This document shows, one piece after another, positions 34,785-46,263 of a stretch of DNA of 64,000 nucleotides. The position numbers and the translations under genes were made by a program. Below the pieces are notes generated by a model. It worked only from the letters and a program-made list of their open reading frames with translations, was not told where the DNA came from and searched no databases. The stretch's first letter is position 1, and each line of letters starts with the position of its first letter. This stretch comes from Amphiura filiformis (lineage: Eukaryota; Echinodermata; Ophiuroidea; Amphilepidida; Amphiuridae), in contig NC_092628.1 in NCBI RefSeq assembly GCF_039555335.1, positions 71,763,706 to 71,827,705 on the forward strand. The letters are read 5' to 3'.

Positions 34785-37700
34785 TTATACTTTGACACAT
34801 ATTCCTCTATTTGGTATACCATTAGCTGGATCCCCTAAGTCCTGTATGGAACACACATATCCTGTAGGACATTGTAAGGAGATACTCCATCTTCGATTGA
34901 TGTACTGCAAGTCTCTGCTGCAAAGAAACACATTGGTGACAAATAGATTTAACCAACACTTCAATTGTGGTCTACTCCAGAAAATATAGCACTAGTATTT
35001 TAGGATTAACAAATATTATCCTGTTTTGCCAAATGAAACATAGCTAAATCCTAGTCCTTTAGTTCAAATTGGCAATAAAAGTCAAATTTTAATATTGGGC
35101 CAATTTTTAGAAATAAGAGCCAAAAACATGCGTTTTTAGGGTGTTTTTCATGTGTTGTGACAATCAAGCCCAAAAACCTATACTTAGACTATTTTCAGGT
35201 TATACAATCTAATTTTTGGTAAACAAAATTTTCTAATATCTTTAATAACCAATTATCAAAGTTAACATTAATTTGAAGTTTGCGACTGCAATTGTAAGAA
35301 ATCGTGCAAAATTGCATGTTTTTAGCACATTTTCCCTCAGACTTAACTAAAAGATTTAGAGTTAGCCGTTTCATTTGGCAAAACAGGATTATATTTGTTA
35401 ATAAAAAAAATAGCTCTGGATTTTTCTGGAATAGGTAGTAATAATTTAAAGCTATAAATAATCTGAGTTTGTAAGACATTTTATCAAATCCATTCCCAAT
35501 TTCCGTCACCATTTTTGTAGTTTTCTTGTTAAACTTTGCTTGTGAAATTAAGGTATAAATAATTATTTATAAAAGATATCAAGGACCCTACTGTACCAGT
35601 AGACTAGTTCTATTTTGAAAATTATGTGCTTATTTAGCGACAAGTTCCCCTAATGCCAAATTCAAATATTTTGTCTGCCAAGTTGTAAAAAAAAGACCCC
35701 AAACCCCTACAGGATCATACAGGGGGCAAAAATTAAACGTGCTCCAAATTCACTGAAAACCCCAAATTATTCGTCTGGCCCAAAGGATCACAAAAATGTA
35801 ACATAATGTGCGTGTATATATTGTTACCAAGTTATCAGGCTCAACTGGTTTAAGGACAACTTGCATGTTGTACAGGGGTAAAAAATAAAGTTGCTCGGAT
35901 TTTCGTAAAATGGAGGCAAACTGTTCCTTGAGTTTAAAGGATTCAGGAACAGGTTAGTTTTTACTATCTATCTGCGATCATGCGATGTGACGTACAGAAT
36001 ATTGATAATAAATTAATACAAATACCATTGAATCCTACATATCTTAACTATTTTTAAAACATATCTTAACTATTTTTAAAATGTGTAACATGCTAACTAG
36101 ACTTTAAAATGTGTAACATGCTAACTAGACATCGCAGATAGTGCAAACTATTCTTTTTCTGAAACCTCTAAGCTAGACCAGCAATTTGGCTCATTTTTTT
36201 ACGAACATTGGAACAACTTTGACTTTTAAGCAAGCAAATCGTCCTCAGACCTTACGTTGTGTCCCATGACTTCTTTTAAGAACTATAGGTACACGCTAGA
36301 CAAATAATTTGAGGTATGCATTTTTGAAAATGTTTTTGGAATCAACTTAATTTTTCCCCTACATGTTCATTTGGGAGGTATTTTTGAGGGTCACGGTCTC
36401 AAAATACTGCTTGCCCAACAACAAATTCAAGTTCAGCATATGGCCCCATTAACAAAAATAAGCTGGTTGTCAACTGTCTTTTACGCAAACTTGCCGATTG
36501 GAACGCGATTTTTCCAAAATTGTAAGCAAATCACGAAACTGATTTTAATTGTTTGGTTGGTCAGTTGACAAGTCACTTTTGTTTTTCCCCATTAAATTAT
36601 ATTTTGGTATGTATACTGTTCTTGATTTTAAGTTCAGACTGGGAAAAATTCCAAGACCTTTAATAAATTACTAATGACATAAGCCAAAATAGTATTTGTC
36701 GCTGAAATTGATCATGAGGTGCTCTCTTAATTTTTCAATTTAATATTTTTTTGCCGATGTCGAATGATTTGAATTTTTAATCAATCAAAAGAAGTGAACG
36801 ATTGAGGTCAAATCATTTCCAATTGAATATTCAGTTGAAAGGATACAATTGCATTGTTTTCAACCTTTTACCAACTGAAGTTAGGACAAATCCTTTGCAA
36901 TTGAAAATAATTGACTCTAAAAAGTTTAAAATCTCATAATATGCAACGCATGCCATTTGGGAGCATATTTACACTTGATTGGGGATGAAAAAGAGTAAGA
37001 ATCAACTAAAAATCCATCAATCTATTTTTCAATCTATTAGATTAATTCCTATCATCAACTGTTAAAAGATTTACATATTTCAATTGGTCAATTTAAGAGA
37101 GTATGATTCACAGATATATAATTTTTGTATCGAATTAATTTATACAGCACATAAATATTCATTGTTCAGTTACTGTAGACAAACATTTTTTTTTGCTTAT
37201 TCCTGACTTAAATACATACCAGTATCTTGTGTTTCTGGACCAGGCATCAGCCAAGTATTTCCTATGGGTGGAAAATAATACATTATTGTTTTACATTCTG
37301 AACTAACTTAGGATGAAAACAAAACTCGACCGCCGGTTGACTGCCGGTTCCGTCGGGTTTCCATTGTTTAGAACAATAGAAACCGGCGGTCAACCGCCGT
37401 TCGAGTTTTGATTTCATCCCTTGCCTGATGTTTACTACGTTGCAGCAATAGAGAAATATTATTATTAAGGGATCTGGAATGAGCGTTTCGACAGTATTTT
37501 TGTGGGACATGAGAGCACATCAGGCATATCGAAATTGCATTCTGAATACGAAGATTCTTTCTGATATCAAATAATTTTTGATTTAAAATTTGATATTTTC
37601 ACATTCTTGATATATAACAGTCCTCGAAGTAAATTTTATAAATCTAACGATATATTCTTAAAGTGTATGTAGCTGGGAGGAAAAGCCGAATTTTATTGAA

Positions 37701-40700
37701 GATATGGATTTTTTCCCCTAAAAGACCTTTTTGGTGTTTTGGGGACAAAATCCATATCTACCATACGAAAGGTGAAAATTTTCAATTGCTTGTTGGCTTT
37801 TCATCCCACCTACATACACTTTAAGTATAAATCATCAGATTTATAAAGTTTATTTCGAGTACTGTTTAATATCAAAAATATCAATTTTTAATCATTTGCC
37901 ATAAAATGTGTATTACATTGCAAATTTCAAAAGTCAAAATTATTTGATATCAGAAGGACATTCTTCGTATTCAGAATGCAATTCGATATGTCTGATGTGC
38001 TCTAATGTCCCACAATAAATACTGTCCAAACGTTCATACCCCATCCCTTAACTGAGAATCGAAATGCCGCAAAATGATTGCAACTATCGTTTATACAATG
38101 AATGATATTACACTTACAGTAACCTTAATCTCATTTGCCATTGCCTTTGATTACGATATATCAGCCCAGAGAGATTTTGGTATTCCAGTTCCATAGACTT
38201 TTCATGCAGGCCCTGTTGCATGTTGTTTGTTTGTTTGTTTGGCGTTTTAATTGAAACAATACAATTACATAAGAAACTAAAGTGATCCCAGCGAAAGAGT
38301 ACAAACAAAAACTACCGAAAATGCAAAATGTGACATTTTATCTTTATTAGGACGTTTTCGGTCTCAGTGCTTACCTTTAATAAGAGGTCGCCTTGTGGGT
38401 TCTATTAACCAATCAAGTACTGCAAATTAAACAAAACAAAAAAACGAATGGGTAAATTATGAATATCATAGTACTGCCAACAAAGACAACAAAATGGCTC
38501 ATAAACGAACTAAATGATCAATGGATGAAACTACCATAGTTTCATTGGGGAGAACGAGATAATTTATATAAATATGTCGACGAAGTGTCTTGTATATCTT
38601 AAAAGGGGTAAACGTTGTTTTAGACCGATTCGGATTCGTTTATACAAATGAGGGGCGGAGTCAGCTTAGTAAGGAAAGTAGAATTACGATTATTGGGCAT
38701 CATTGATTTTAAGCTAAATGGGTAAAATATGACATTAACCTGGACAAATAAATGCGCACGCGAAAATTGTAAATTTTTATGCTAACCTGTATGAGATTAA
38801 ATTTGGTCAGAAACATATTATGCATATGGTCTAACATTGGGGGATGGTGTATGGATCGCAGTGGCGTAGCTGACCATCATAATATTCGAAGTTTAAATTT
38901 AGTACTTATTTAGGTTCTCTATAGACCGAAAATATAAGGTTCGCTGGCCCTCATTCGCAGCCCATCGCTGTACCACTGCATTGGACTATAAAACGTTAAG
39001 TGCTGTATCAACGTGCACACACGCAGCACAAAGTAGTTTTACCAGGTGTCGGTTTTCCTTTCCAGAAAACACACCGTAAGTCCACTATATGATTATCATT
39101 GTGGTCGTCGTCGTCATGATAATCATCATTATCTGGCTTCTCTCCGCCCTAAACCAACAACACTTTACTCATCACCACCATGGTGTTGCATCCCCGTGGA
39201 CCATACAATCAAAGATAGGCCTACTCATTGATGCAATCATGATGATCATGCCAATTGAGTAATTTCAAGAGTATTTTAGCCCATCAGTAACCAAATTCAA
39301 AGCAGTTTTATTTATTATTTTATTTTTCTTCAAGATTTGGACCCGGATTTGGACGCATTCCTATATCTTGCCGAGTCAAACCATTTAAAATATATGGTCA
39401 AACGTGGGGCTATATTGATTTCAATAAGGAATACTGATCACCACTAATTGTAATACCAAAGGGCCTTATGGCAACGAATATATTAACGTAGTCTTACCAG
39501 GTGGCGGTTTTACTTTGTGCAAACACGTCTGCATACAACCATTATAACAGCATTTCTGATCAGGTCCGCATTGGGAATCAGACCAACACATACACACATC
39601 GCATGCTTCTGGCATCAGTTCATTAGGCGCCGGAGGACACCGTCCTGAATGCTGACTCTCTGTGCTCTCGGGTAGATTGTGCCGATATACTGTTCCAATA
39701 TCATGAACCTGAAAATAAACAAAAATACAAATGAAAAACTGTATTAAAAAATATATATTACGGTTGCATCATTTTGAATATGTACTTTAGCGGGTTTCTT
39801 TTAGAGAGACTACATGTAAAAGTCTTCCGAGTTTCCAAAAAAGGAACTTTATTTGGACAAGGTAAAATTTGGTGTTTTACACTTTTTTAGCCCATGATCC
39901 GGATGAACTTTGGTGGAAACAGGCTCCTTGCCTCTTTTCTTTTCCTTTTCCTTCCCGATTTTCTCTTTCATTATTTGTCCGAGGGGAACCTTTCTCTTTA
40001 TTTTTTGTCGGGGGCACTCTCCTCCAAATGTCCCCTACTCCCACTGGATAGTCTACTATCTTTATATGGGTGACTTCAAACTTATTATTCCAAAGTACGC
40101 AAGATAATTGTGACCAGTCCCCAAGTAGGATTGTTCCCTCAATTGCCAGATTCCAGAGCGCTTCATTCACATGCATAGGCATCTATCATCTTAGAGCAAA
40201 TTTGACAAGACCGGCTACAGACGTGTGATGTTTTTGTCATGAGCTCATGGCAGAATAGACGTGACAGTAGAGATAGAATATGGAGAGGTAGATGTTGAAT
40301 AGTATGTCTTCCCAGAATTCACCGGGTGTAAACTTTTATGGCAGTCTAGATCAAAATCTATAGCTCTGAGCTGACAGAATTCTCTTTTGCCGGTTAAAAT
40401 TATTGGTTTGGAGGTAGATCAAATCAAAGATACATAAACATGATAAATTCTCCCTGTGTCATTTTATTCCGAAATTTGTGTCCGGAAATTCTCCTCAAAT
40501 TTGGTGACCGTTAGTATAGGCCTACTTCTTATGTTGAGCTGGGATGAATTACATAGGGCCTATATAAGGCATACGGGAATTTATTACTATAAAATCAGTA
40601 AATTATACTACCCTATCTTAACTAAAAGCTACTAAAAATCCTGTTGTGGGTGCCAATTTTCGGCAAAATTACCTACGAAACTGAATGGGCGGGGTTCGGC

Positions 40701-43700
40701 AAATCGGCACCTCGATGGACCCAATCTGAATAGCACCAATATGTTCTGGTCAACATTATCATGCAACGCATTGAACTTCAGGTTAAAGTGCATGACGGGA
40801 TAGCATTTAATATATCTCTTACTTAGAGGTAACTCCATCTCCGTTTGTTATCATTACCAAGTTCAGAAGGTTACTCGCGTCCAGTAGGTTTCATCCAGGT
40901 GTACATATTATATATTTTATTAAGTTCCCTATTATATTGGTTCCATGGGGCAGTCTGGTAACAAATTGGAAACAAATTCGACCTTAGGCAGATACAATAG
41001 GATTTACTATACGTTCAAATTACCTTCTTTTACAAGATCGGATATTGTTTAAAGATCTACTCGTTTGTAATAATTGGAAATATCAAATTTTAATGAAAGC
41101 AGCATTTGTGTTTCAACTTTTTAGTGAAATCGATAGAACTTTGCACTTTTGTAAAGCTTTGCCGCTTTAGATATAAAACAAACATTGTCAAACTCCAAAA
41201 ACGTATTCAAAAGCGACATTTTGCCGGCATTTTGCATATCTGAACGTTTTCGCAGATTTCATACACCGTTTCACGACTTAAAATATTAAATTATCACTAA
41301 AATCCGTAGTCAAAGTTGCTTGTCCCTCATTTGACCTGCCAAACCCGATTACCCCTCTCCTCTTAATTTGGATCGTAATTGTTTTAATAATTGTTTGCCC
41401 TCACCCCAACTTCACCTCGAGGTATGCACATAATTATCGCACCTCCACTTATATATTCAGCAGGAAAGTGATGTGACTTTAACATTTTGATTTTCCATGG
41501 CGTCTTCTTTTCTATATGATAATGGTTGAACTTGATTTTCACCGTGCATCATCATTAGATTTCACAGTTCGTATCCGTGACAATGACCCGTGAAAACCAC
41601 AGGATACCTGAATCCGATAAATGTCATCTTTGTGTATTATGTTGCACTTCAAATAAACACATGCCGGGATGGTGGGTGGTGGTAAAAGACGCCAGGGAAA
41701 TATAAAAGCATTTTAAGATGTACATGTTTATAAGTTTTGTGCAAATGTTGTGATTGTGTGAGATACACTGATAAGATAACAACCCGTATATCACAAAATT
41801 ATGAAATGGAAAATAAACGCAATTTCCAAAAAGATCACATTATGTGAGAGCTTTTCATGAGCTCTTTGAACTTCATATTACCATAAGTTTCAAAGGTGAC
41901 ATAAGTATGGATTCATTATACTTAAAACACGACAGAACATTTAAAAAAATGTTTGGGGGAAAATGTAAGTAATTCATGACGAATTTCACTGCGAAAGAAA
42001 GAAATGTCACTATTTGAAGGAGCCATATAGGCCTATAAAGGTAAAGGATTACTCCAAAAAGAGCTATTCAGTCCTTATAGACCTATATGGCACTTTTAAG
42101 AGTGCCCATTTTACTCTTTTGGAGTGAAATTCTCTCTTTTGAAATGTAATTCGCTCTTTTTGGAGTGATTTTTACTCTTTGGGGTGCATATATAGGCTTA
42201 CACTTTTTAGTTTCTCATTATTTTCTTAATTTTTTCTGTACATATTTTCTTTATCATCAATTTTAATTTCCGACAATTGCATGAATACCGCGTTTGGTTC
42301 AATGTTTATCGCGCGTGGGGAAGGGTCATATAATATCTCCTTCCTTTGGGCTGTCAATCACCCAAATATCCGCTTCCAGATTTTAACTTGAGTGATAATG
42401 TCATTAAACATGACTTGTATAAGTGGCACTTTTTACTCCTAACATTTTTAATATCAAATATATGTATCTTCTTCCATTTTACAACCAGTAGCCTAACTTG
42501 TATAAGTGGCACTTTTTACTCGTAACATTTTTTAATATCAAATATGTATCTTCTTCCATTTTACAACCAGTAGCCTAGCAAAAAAAAAACAAGATTGGAA
42601 GAACCTTAACGCATGTCTTTTAATTAGCGACAACTGTATGATATACTTATGTCATCAGCTCCATTTCATTACGTTTCGTTGCTAGACAATATAAAACTCT
42701 CAAACTGATTTTCGAGTAAATAAGTTAAAAACCAAAGACTTTATTTTCTGATGTTGGTTTACAATCGCCACTTCTTAAACTTGAGTTCCATCTTGCTTGA
42801 ATATTGAGTATACATGGAATCTGATTAATCATGTTAATAATCATTCAATACTATATATACAACCATGCCTACCTGAACATTTACTCCACAAACAAACGGA
42901 CCTGCAGAACGATGACCAAAACCAAAATGAGCACCGTGTGTTAAAACTGTCAAATAGTTCACAAACAAAAACTGCGGCAAAAGTAAATCGAGACGAAAAG
43001 TTTTTCGCATCATCATGCACTGGCGGTAAAATACCTATATACTCCAAAGTTCTATAAATAAGTCGTTCAAAAGCACTGCTGCTAAGATCCTACACAGGTA
43101 TATCACTACATTATCTTGTCAAGAAGCTTCAAAATGTGTCAAGCAAGATAGGCAATCTTTAATAAACCAATGTTCTCATATCTTAGTCTGATAAACGCCC
43201 GGATAAACGGGAGTAAGCGTCCAAGCAATTGCTCAATCCAGTATAACGACGATCTCGGATTGGGTTCAGTCTCATGTCGTCAAGACATACCAGAGAGACA
43301 GTGGTAAGGGGATGGTCAGAAAAAAGTGTTAAAATACGACAGCTGCATGGTCAAAAGGAGGAAATATATATAGGGTCAGATTTAGATTTGATATAGGCCT
43401 ACTTATAAAGGAAAATTGGTACGTTTGAGGGTCATGATGGTGATTTGTCTATGCCTGCATGTTATAACGGGTTATAGATATGACATGTATACCTCAAAGT
43501 TTCTTACTTTTTTTTTGAGAATGTAATCTGACAGTAAAGTGCGAGCTGGATTTCCTGTCTGCCCATAGCCAATAGATAACACATTACACAACCATGACAA
43601 CCAGGAGCTCTCAGAGTTGAAAAAGTCATCGCCTTAGTTTATTTATTATTTATCGTTTGCTTGGATATTGTTTATTTAATCAGGGAAGTGAGATGTGCAA

Positions 43701-46263
43701 AGTAAATTATTTTGGATTTTGTTTATTTAATGCAAAGTAAATTATACTATTGTGCAGTTATCAGAATTATTGATAAGCTTAATTGTGGCATTTGATACAC
43801 AAAACAATACGTGATCTGAAATGATTTTTAAGGTGCGACGGAGTAGTCATGGTCGCTAGACCTTCAAAAAATACATTTTCATTGTCTAGATTAGGGGATT
43901 AATGAAAAATTACATCTGGAAGATTTGAATGGGTATGGAATGCAAAACATGCAATTGTAAAAATTGCTTAAGGTATTGTGGTTCTTGAGATACCGTATTA
44001 TGTAATTTTATGTTTAGGGATTTTGTTTGCAAAAGAGCGACCCATTAGAACGGCATCCTCGTATGTACACTAGTTATATACGTAAGTAACACCCCTCCTA
44101 GACTAAATCCTCCAGTCTCGAATATACGCACGGCCGTTGCACTGTGCTGTAACGAGCCGCCGCCATGTTTGTCCGCCATTTTGCGAGTGAGAGGCCAGGG
44201 ACTCAGGCTAACACCCCTCCCCCCACCCGGCTCTGGCCGCTCGATCATAATCCCCATATCATTTATGCTCTGTATTTTGGTGTAGTCCGACGAGTAGCCT
44301 ATATGACCTGATTTTACTTAGTTACCAGACTATATTTAGACTCTGATCACTAGTAACAGAATTGCTAAAGTCCATTGACCGAGTCGTACGGTTTAGACTA
44401 GACAAGATTTGAGTAAATCAGATTTCAGATTAAAAGCATTTAGTATAAAAAGTTGGTAACCCATAGGTAGGCTCACTAATTTTGACTGCCGTGAATCCAA
44501 CAAAGGGGGTTACCAACTTACAGCATTATTTTGAGTCTATGACCCTCAAAATGGACGATCAAGTTTAGTTTATCTTCTCAGAGAGGGACATAACAAAATC
44601 CTGTCAAAATGAAATGGGTAATTTTGTCAAATAATGAGTTGGAGATCTTGTCAATTTGAATAGTTACTTGTTAAAATAAAACGGAAACTATTCGTTTTGA
44701 TAAGATTGTCGGTTCAAAGTGATTATACCTAATCAAAATGAACACATGAACAGTATATCTCATCAAAACGAATAGTTACGGGAAAAATTCAATGAGTATG
44801 GATTATATTTTTAATGAATAAGAAATTAGAGTGTACAGTGGTCACGGTGCTAGGCATGGTACTCTGTCTTTCATGTTCAGCCATTTGTTATTTCTGCTTT
44901 TTTTCTTCTGTTTTTTTTATATATTGGTAGTCAAGTTAGCGCCTACTGACAATGTTTAGCATTCAGACACTTTTCTGAACACATTCTTTGCCTCACTTTG
45001 TAAGTGCGTTAACTTTACTTGGCTATATACCGTAAATACTCGATACTTGGCATATATATTATCGAGCGCTTTTAAAACATGCAAACCATCCACAAAAGTG
45101 TAAAGGGTTTTGAGCAAATCATCGATACACATATATAGTTATATACGAACAAGTAAATCTGCAAATGTGTGTCTCAACCCCATCAGCTCAATTGGTTTAG
45201 AGCGCCGGACTTTGGTACAATTTCATGTTTTCAATTTCATGTGTAAGCACATATGCTAACTATCGAGTTTTTACGGTATGTTTATAGAGTATTGCTGGAT
45301 AATGTGATAATGTTTAGTTATTGATAATTGATGTCCAGGAATTTGATACATACTATTTAGCTTCTAATCATGTTTACAAGGTGAAGGTAAGAATGTGTTC
45401 AATGGCTAAGCATCGGACTTCAGTGCCAAGAGGTCCCGAGTTCGAGCCCCGGTGAGGTTGGGCAAATCACGCTCTCTTGAAATTAATAGGCCTATTACAT
45501 ACATTATAACGTGTTATGTGTGTTTACATCGTCGGCTCCACAATTTAATACGAGCACTATTCAAGCTATTTTTAATTAACTAACATAATTGCTAGTATGT
45601 TACGAAAATGCAATCACAAAACATCAACCTTACATTTTGTTCCTGCATTTTTTTAAGACGACAAAGACAAATGAAATTAATCTAGCATTTCTCAGAATGT
45701 CACTTCATTCAAAACTGTAGGAACTGCAAATATAATTATGCATGATGATATAGGTCAATAAAAAGTAGTGAAAGGCTGCCTTGTTTCTAAATATTTATCG
45801 TAATTAATATTACAACATATTTAAAAATTAGTAATAATAATTGTTCAAAATGTTTGCACGGAATGACACACAGTGACATTAATTTTGTTAAATATATATT
45901 TACGAAAAAACTTAAATCCCTATCTTCATTGCATGTTGTACCAAAATATTAAAATTTCAGTGTTAGTTATTATCAGACTTTTCCCATTTGCTGCAATTAT
46001 GTTCAATTAACAAAAAGAAAATCAATTGTTTTCCATGGTGGTTGGGAGGAGGGGTGAAGCGTTTAAAGTGTTTTACCAGTAATTACCTGAGAATGGTCAG
46101 GAACACATTCTGGATTCCTTTTTGGTTCATCTGCCGATGATACATCTGTGTCTTTTTGAGCTGCTTCGTGTATAGATCTCTTTGATATCGGTAATTCCAC
46201 ACCATAAACAATGACACCAACTAAACTCCAGACAAAGTACCTTAAAATGATACAAAATTCCAT
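34785..46263 (-). CDS. WFDC1: WFDC1-like secreted WAP four-disulfide protein, frame disturbed in the last exon
   Basis: Secreted protein; the mammalian homologue (ps20) carries one WAP domain. Five exons on the minus strand, GT/AG borders, consistent phases: 46263-46087, 39708-39498, 38419-38375, 37261-37220, 34917-34785. Exon 1 has the start ATG, a signal peptide (hydrophobic residues about 4-21) and Cys53. Exon 2 has the WAP core (RCPPAP at 82-87, Cys83 to Cys121, KCCYNGC). Exon 3 encodes LDWLIEPTRRPL and exon 4 NTWLMPGPE, both WFDC1 hallmarks. Exon 5 encodes ETCSTSIEDGVSP and, in the next frame, LQCPTGYVCS...NGIPNRGICVKV then TAA. The two halves of exon 5 are out of frame by one missing base near 34873-34880. 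About 202 aa if continuous (human 220). The frame change could be an assembly error, an allele or a real lesion. The WAP domain has nine Cys instead of eight. Confidence 0.9.
35006..35401. mobile_element. MITE with TTAACAAATAT..ATCCTGTTTTGCC ends, 396 bp
   Basis: TTAACAAATATTATCCTGTT and TTGCCAAATGAAAC near the left are mirrored by GTTTCATTTGGCAA and AACAGGATTATATTTGTTAA at the right. TIRs are about 48 bp. It lies in WFDC1 intron 4, close to the last exon. Confidence 0.75.
35873..36590. mobile_element. Probable MITE with GGGGTAAAAAATAAAGT ends, about 718 bp
   Basis: CAGGGGTAAAAAATAAAGTT at the left and (inverted) GGGGAAAAACAAAAGT at the right are similar over about 16 bp. Inside, 36038-36130 holds two short tandem duplications (ATCTTAACTATTTTTAAAA and TAACATGCTAACTAGAC units). 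No transposase is seen. Boundary support is moderate. Confidence 0.45.
37311..37419. repeat. 109-bp hairpin in WFDC1 intron 3
   Basis: The left arm, starting GGATGAAAACAAAACTCGAC, then CGGTTGACTGCCGGTT and CCATTGTT, is mirrored by AACAATAGAAACCGG, CGGTCAACCGCCG and TCGAGTTTTGATTTCATCC. The only large asymmetry is about 10 extra bases in the left arm near the 3-nt loop. It is shorter than the other fold-backs here and could be a tiny MITE or a structured RNA. Confidence 0.75.
37465..38051. mobile_element. TTAA-GGG fold-back MITE, complete copy
   Basis: TTAA at both ends (37465-37468 and 38048-38051) flanks 579 bp. Left end GGGATCTGGAATGAGCGTTT, then CGACAGTATTTTTGTGGGAC and GAGAGCACATCAG; the right half mirrors these. 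A CTCGAAGTAAATTTTATAAA block and a central palindrome near 37710-37760 complete the fold-back. Best reference copy in the window. Confidence 0.85.
38859..38979. mobile_element. Tiny MITE with CAGTGGCGTAGC ends, 121 bp
   Basis: CAGTGGCGTAGC at the left and (inverted) CAGTGGTACAGC at the right. Similar single ends occur at 47988 (GGGGCGTAGCAAG) and near 54188-54200 (CTACGGTACGCCACTG), suggesting a dispersed family. Confidence 0.5.
39709..42412. other. WFDC1 intron 1, 3' half
   Basis: No exon or bounded element found. 39930-40030 is T-rich/C-rich low complexity. Frames at 39877-40182 (- strand) and 39869-40107 (+ strand) lack recognisable domains. Confidence 0.35.
42100..42200. repeat. ACTCTTTTGGAGTGA short-repeat patch
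   Basis: TACTCTTTTGGAGTGAAAT, TTCTCTCTTTTGAAATGTAAT, TCGCTCTTTTTGGAGTGATT and TTACTCTTTGGGGTG follow each other as about 22-bp imperfect units; TTACTCCAAAAAGAGC at 42048 is inverted. Confidence 0.55.
42413..42578. repeat. Tandem duplication, 2 x 83 bp
   Basis: The unit starting ACTTGTATAAGTGGCAC and ending AACCAGTAGCCTA occurs twice in succession with two or three small differences. Confidence 0.9.
44045..44179 (-). other. Candidate first exon or promoter remnant (MADKHGGG frame)
   Basis: A GC-rich island (about 44100-44240) within AT-rich DNA contains AAAATGGCGGACAAACATGG on the minus strand, a typical start-codon/YY1-like context. The frame begins MADKHGGGSLQHSATAV and runs 44 codons. I do not recognise the product and no downstream exon could be joined. 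It sits inside WFDC1 intron 1 on the same strand. Confidence 0.25.
44451..44519. repeat. Short inverted repeat AGTTGGTAACCC
   Basis: AGTTGGTAACCC and GGGTTACCAACT are perfect 12-bp arms about 45 bp apart, perhaps a very small MITE. Confidence 0.5.
45028..45278. mobile_element. TACCGTAAAAACTCGATAG MITE, copy 2 (tRNA-like interior)
   Basis: TACCGTAAATACTCGATA at the left, AACTATCGAGTTTTTACGGTA at the right, 251 bp, with TA at both outer edges. The plus strand at 45180-45215 reads ATCAGCTCAATTGGTTTAGA then GCGCCGGACTTTGG, resembling a tRNA D-arm/A box. The interior (AAAGTGTAAAGGGTTTTGAG, CAAATGTGTGTCTCAAC) matches 31703-31966 in reverse. Confidence 0.85.
45385..45480 (+). repeat. tRNA-derived SINE-like unit
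   Basis: TCAATGGCTAAGCATCGGAC (A-box-like), a short anticodon-like region and GAGTTCGAGCCCC (B-box-like) are spaced as in tRNAs. Arms do not pair well enough for a functional tRNA. Confidence 0.6.

Noticed and set aside
45385-45480. Possible tRNA gene
   Set aside because: A- and B-box-like spacing is present, but the arms do not pair into a cloverleaf.
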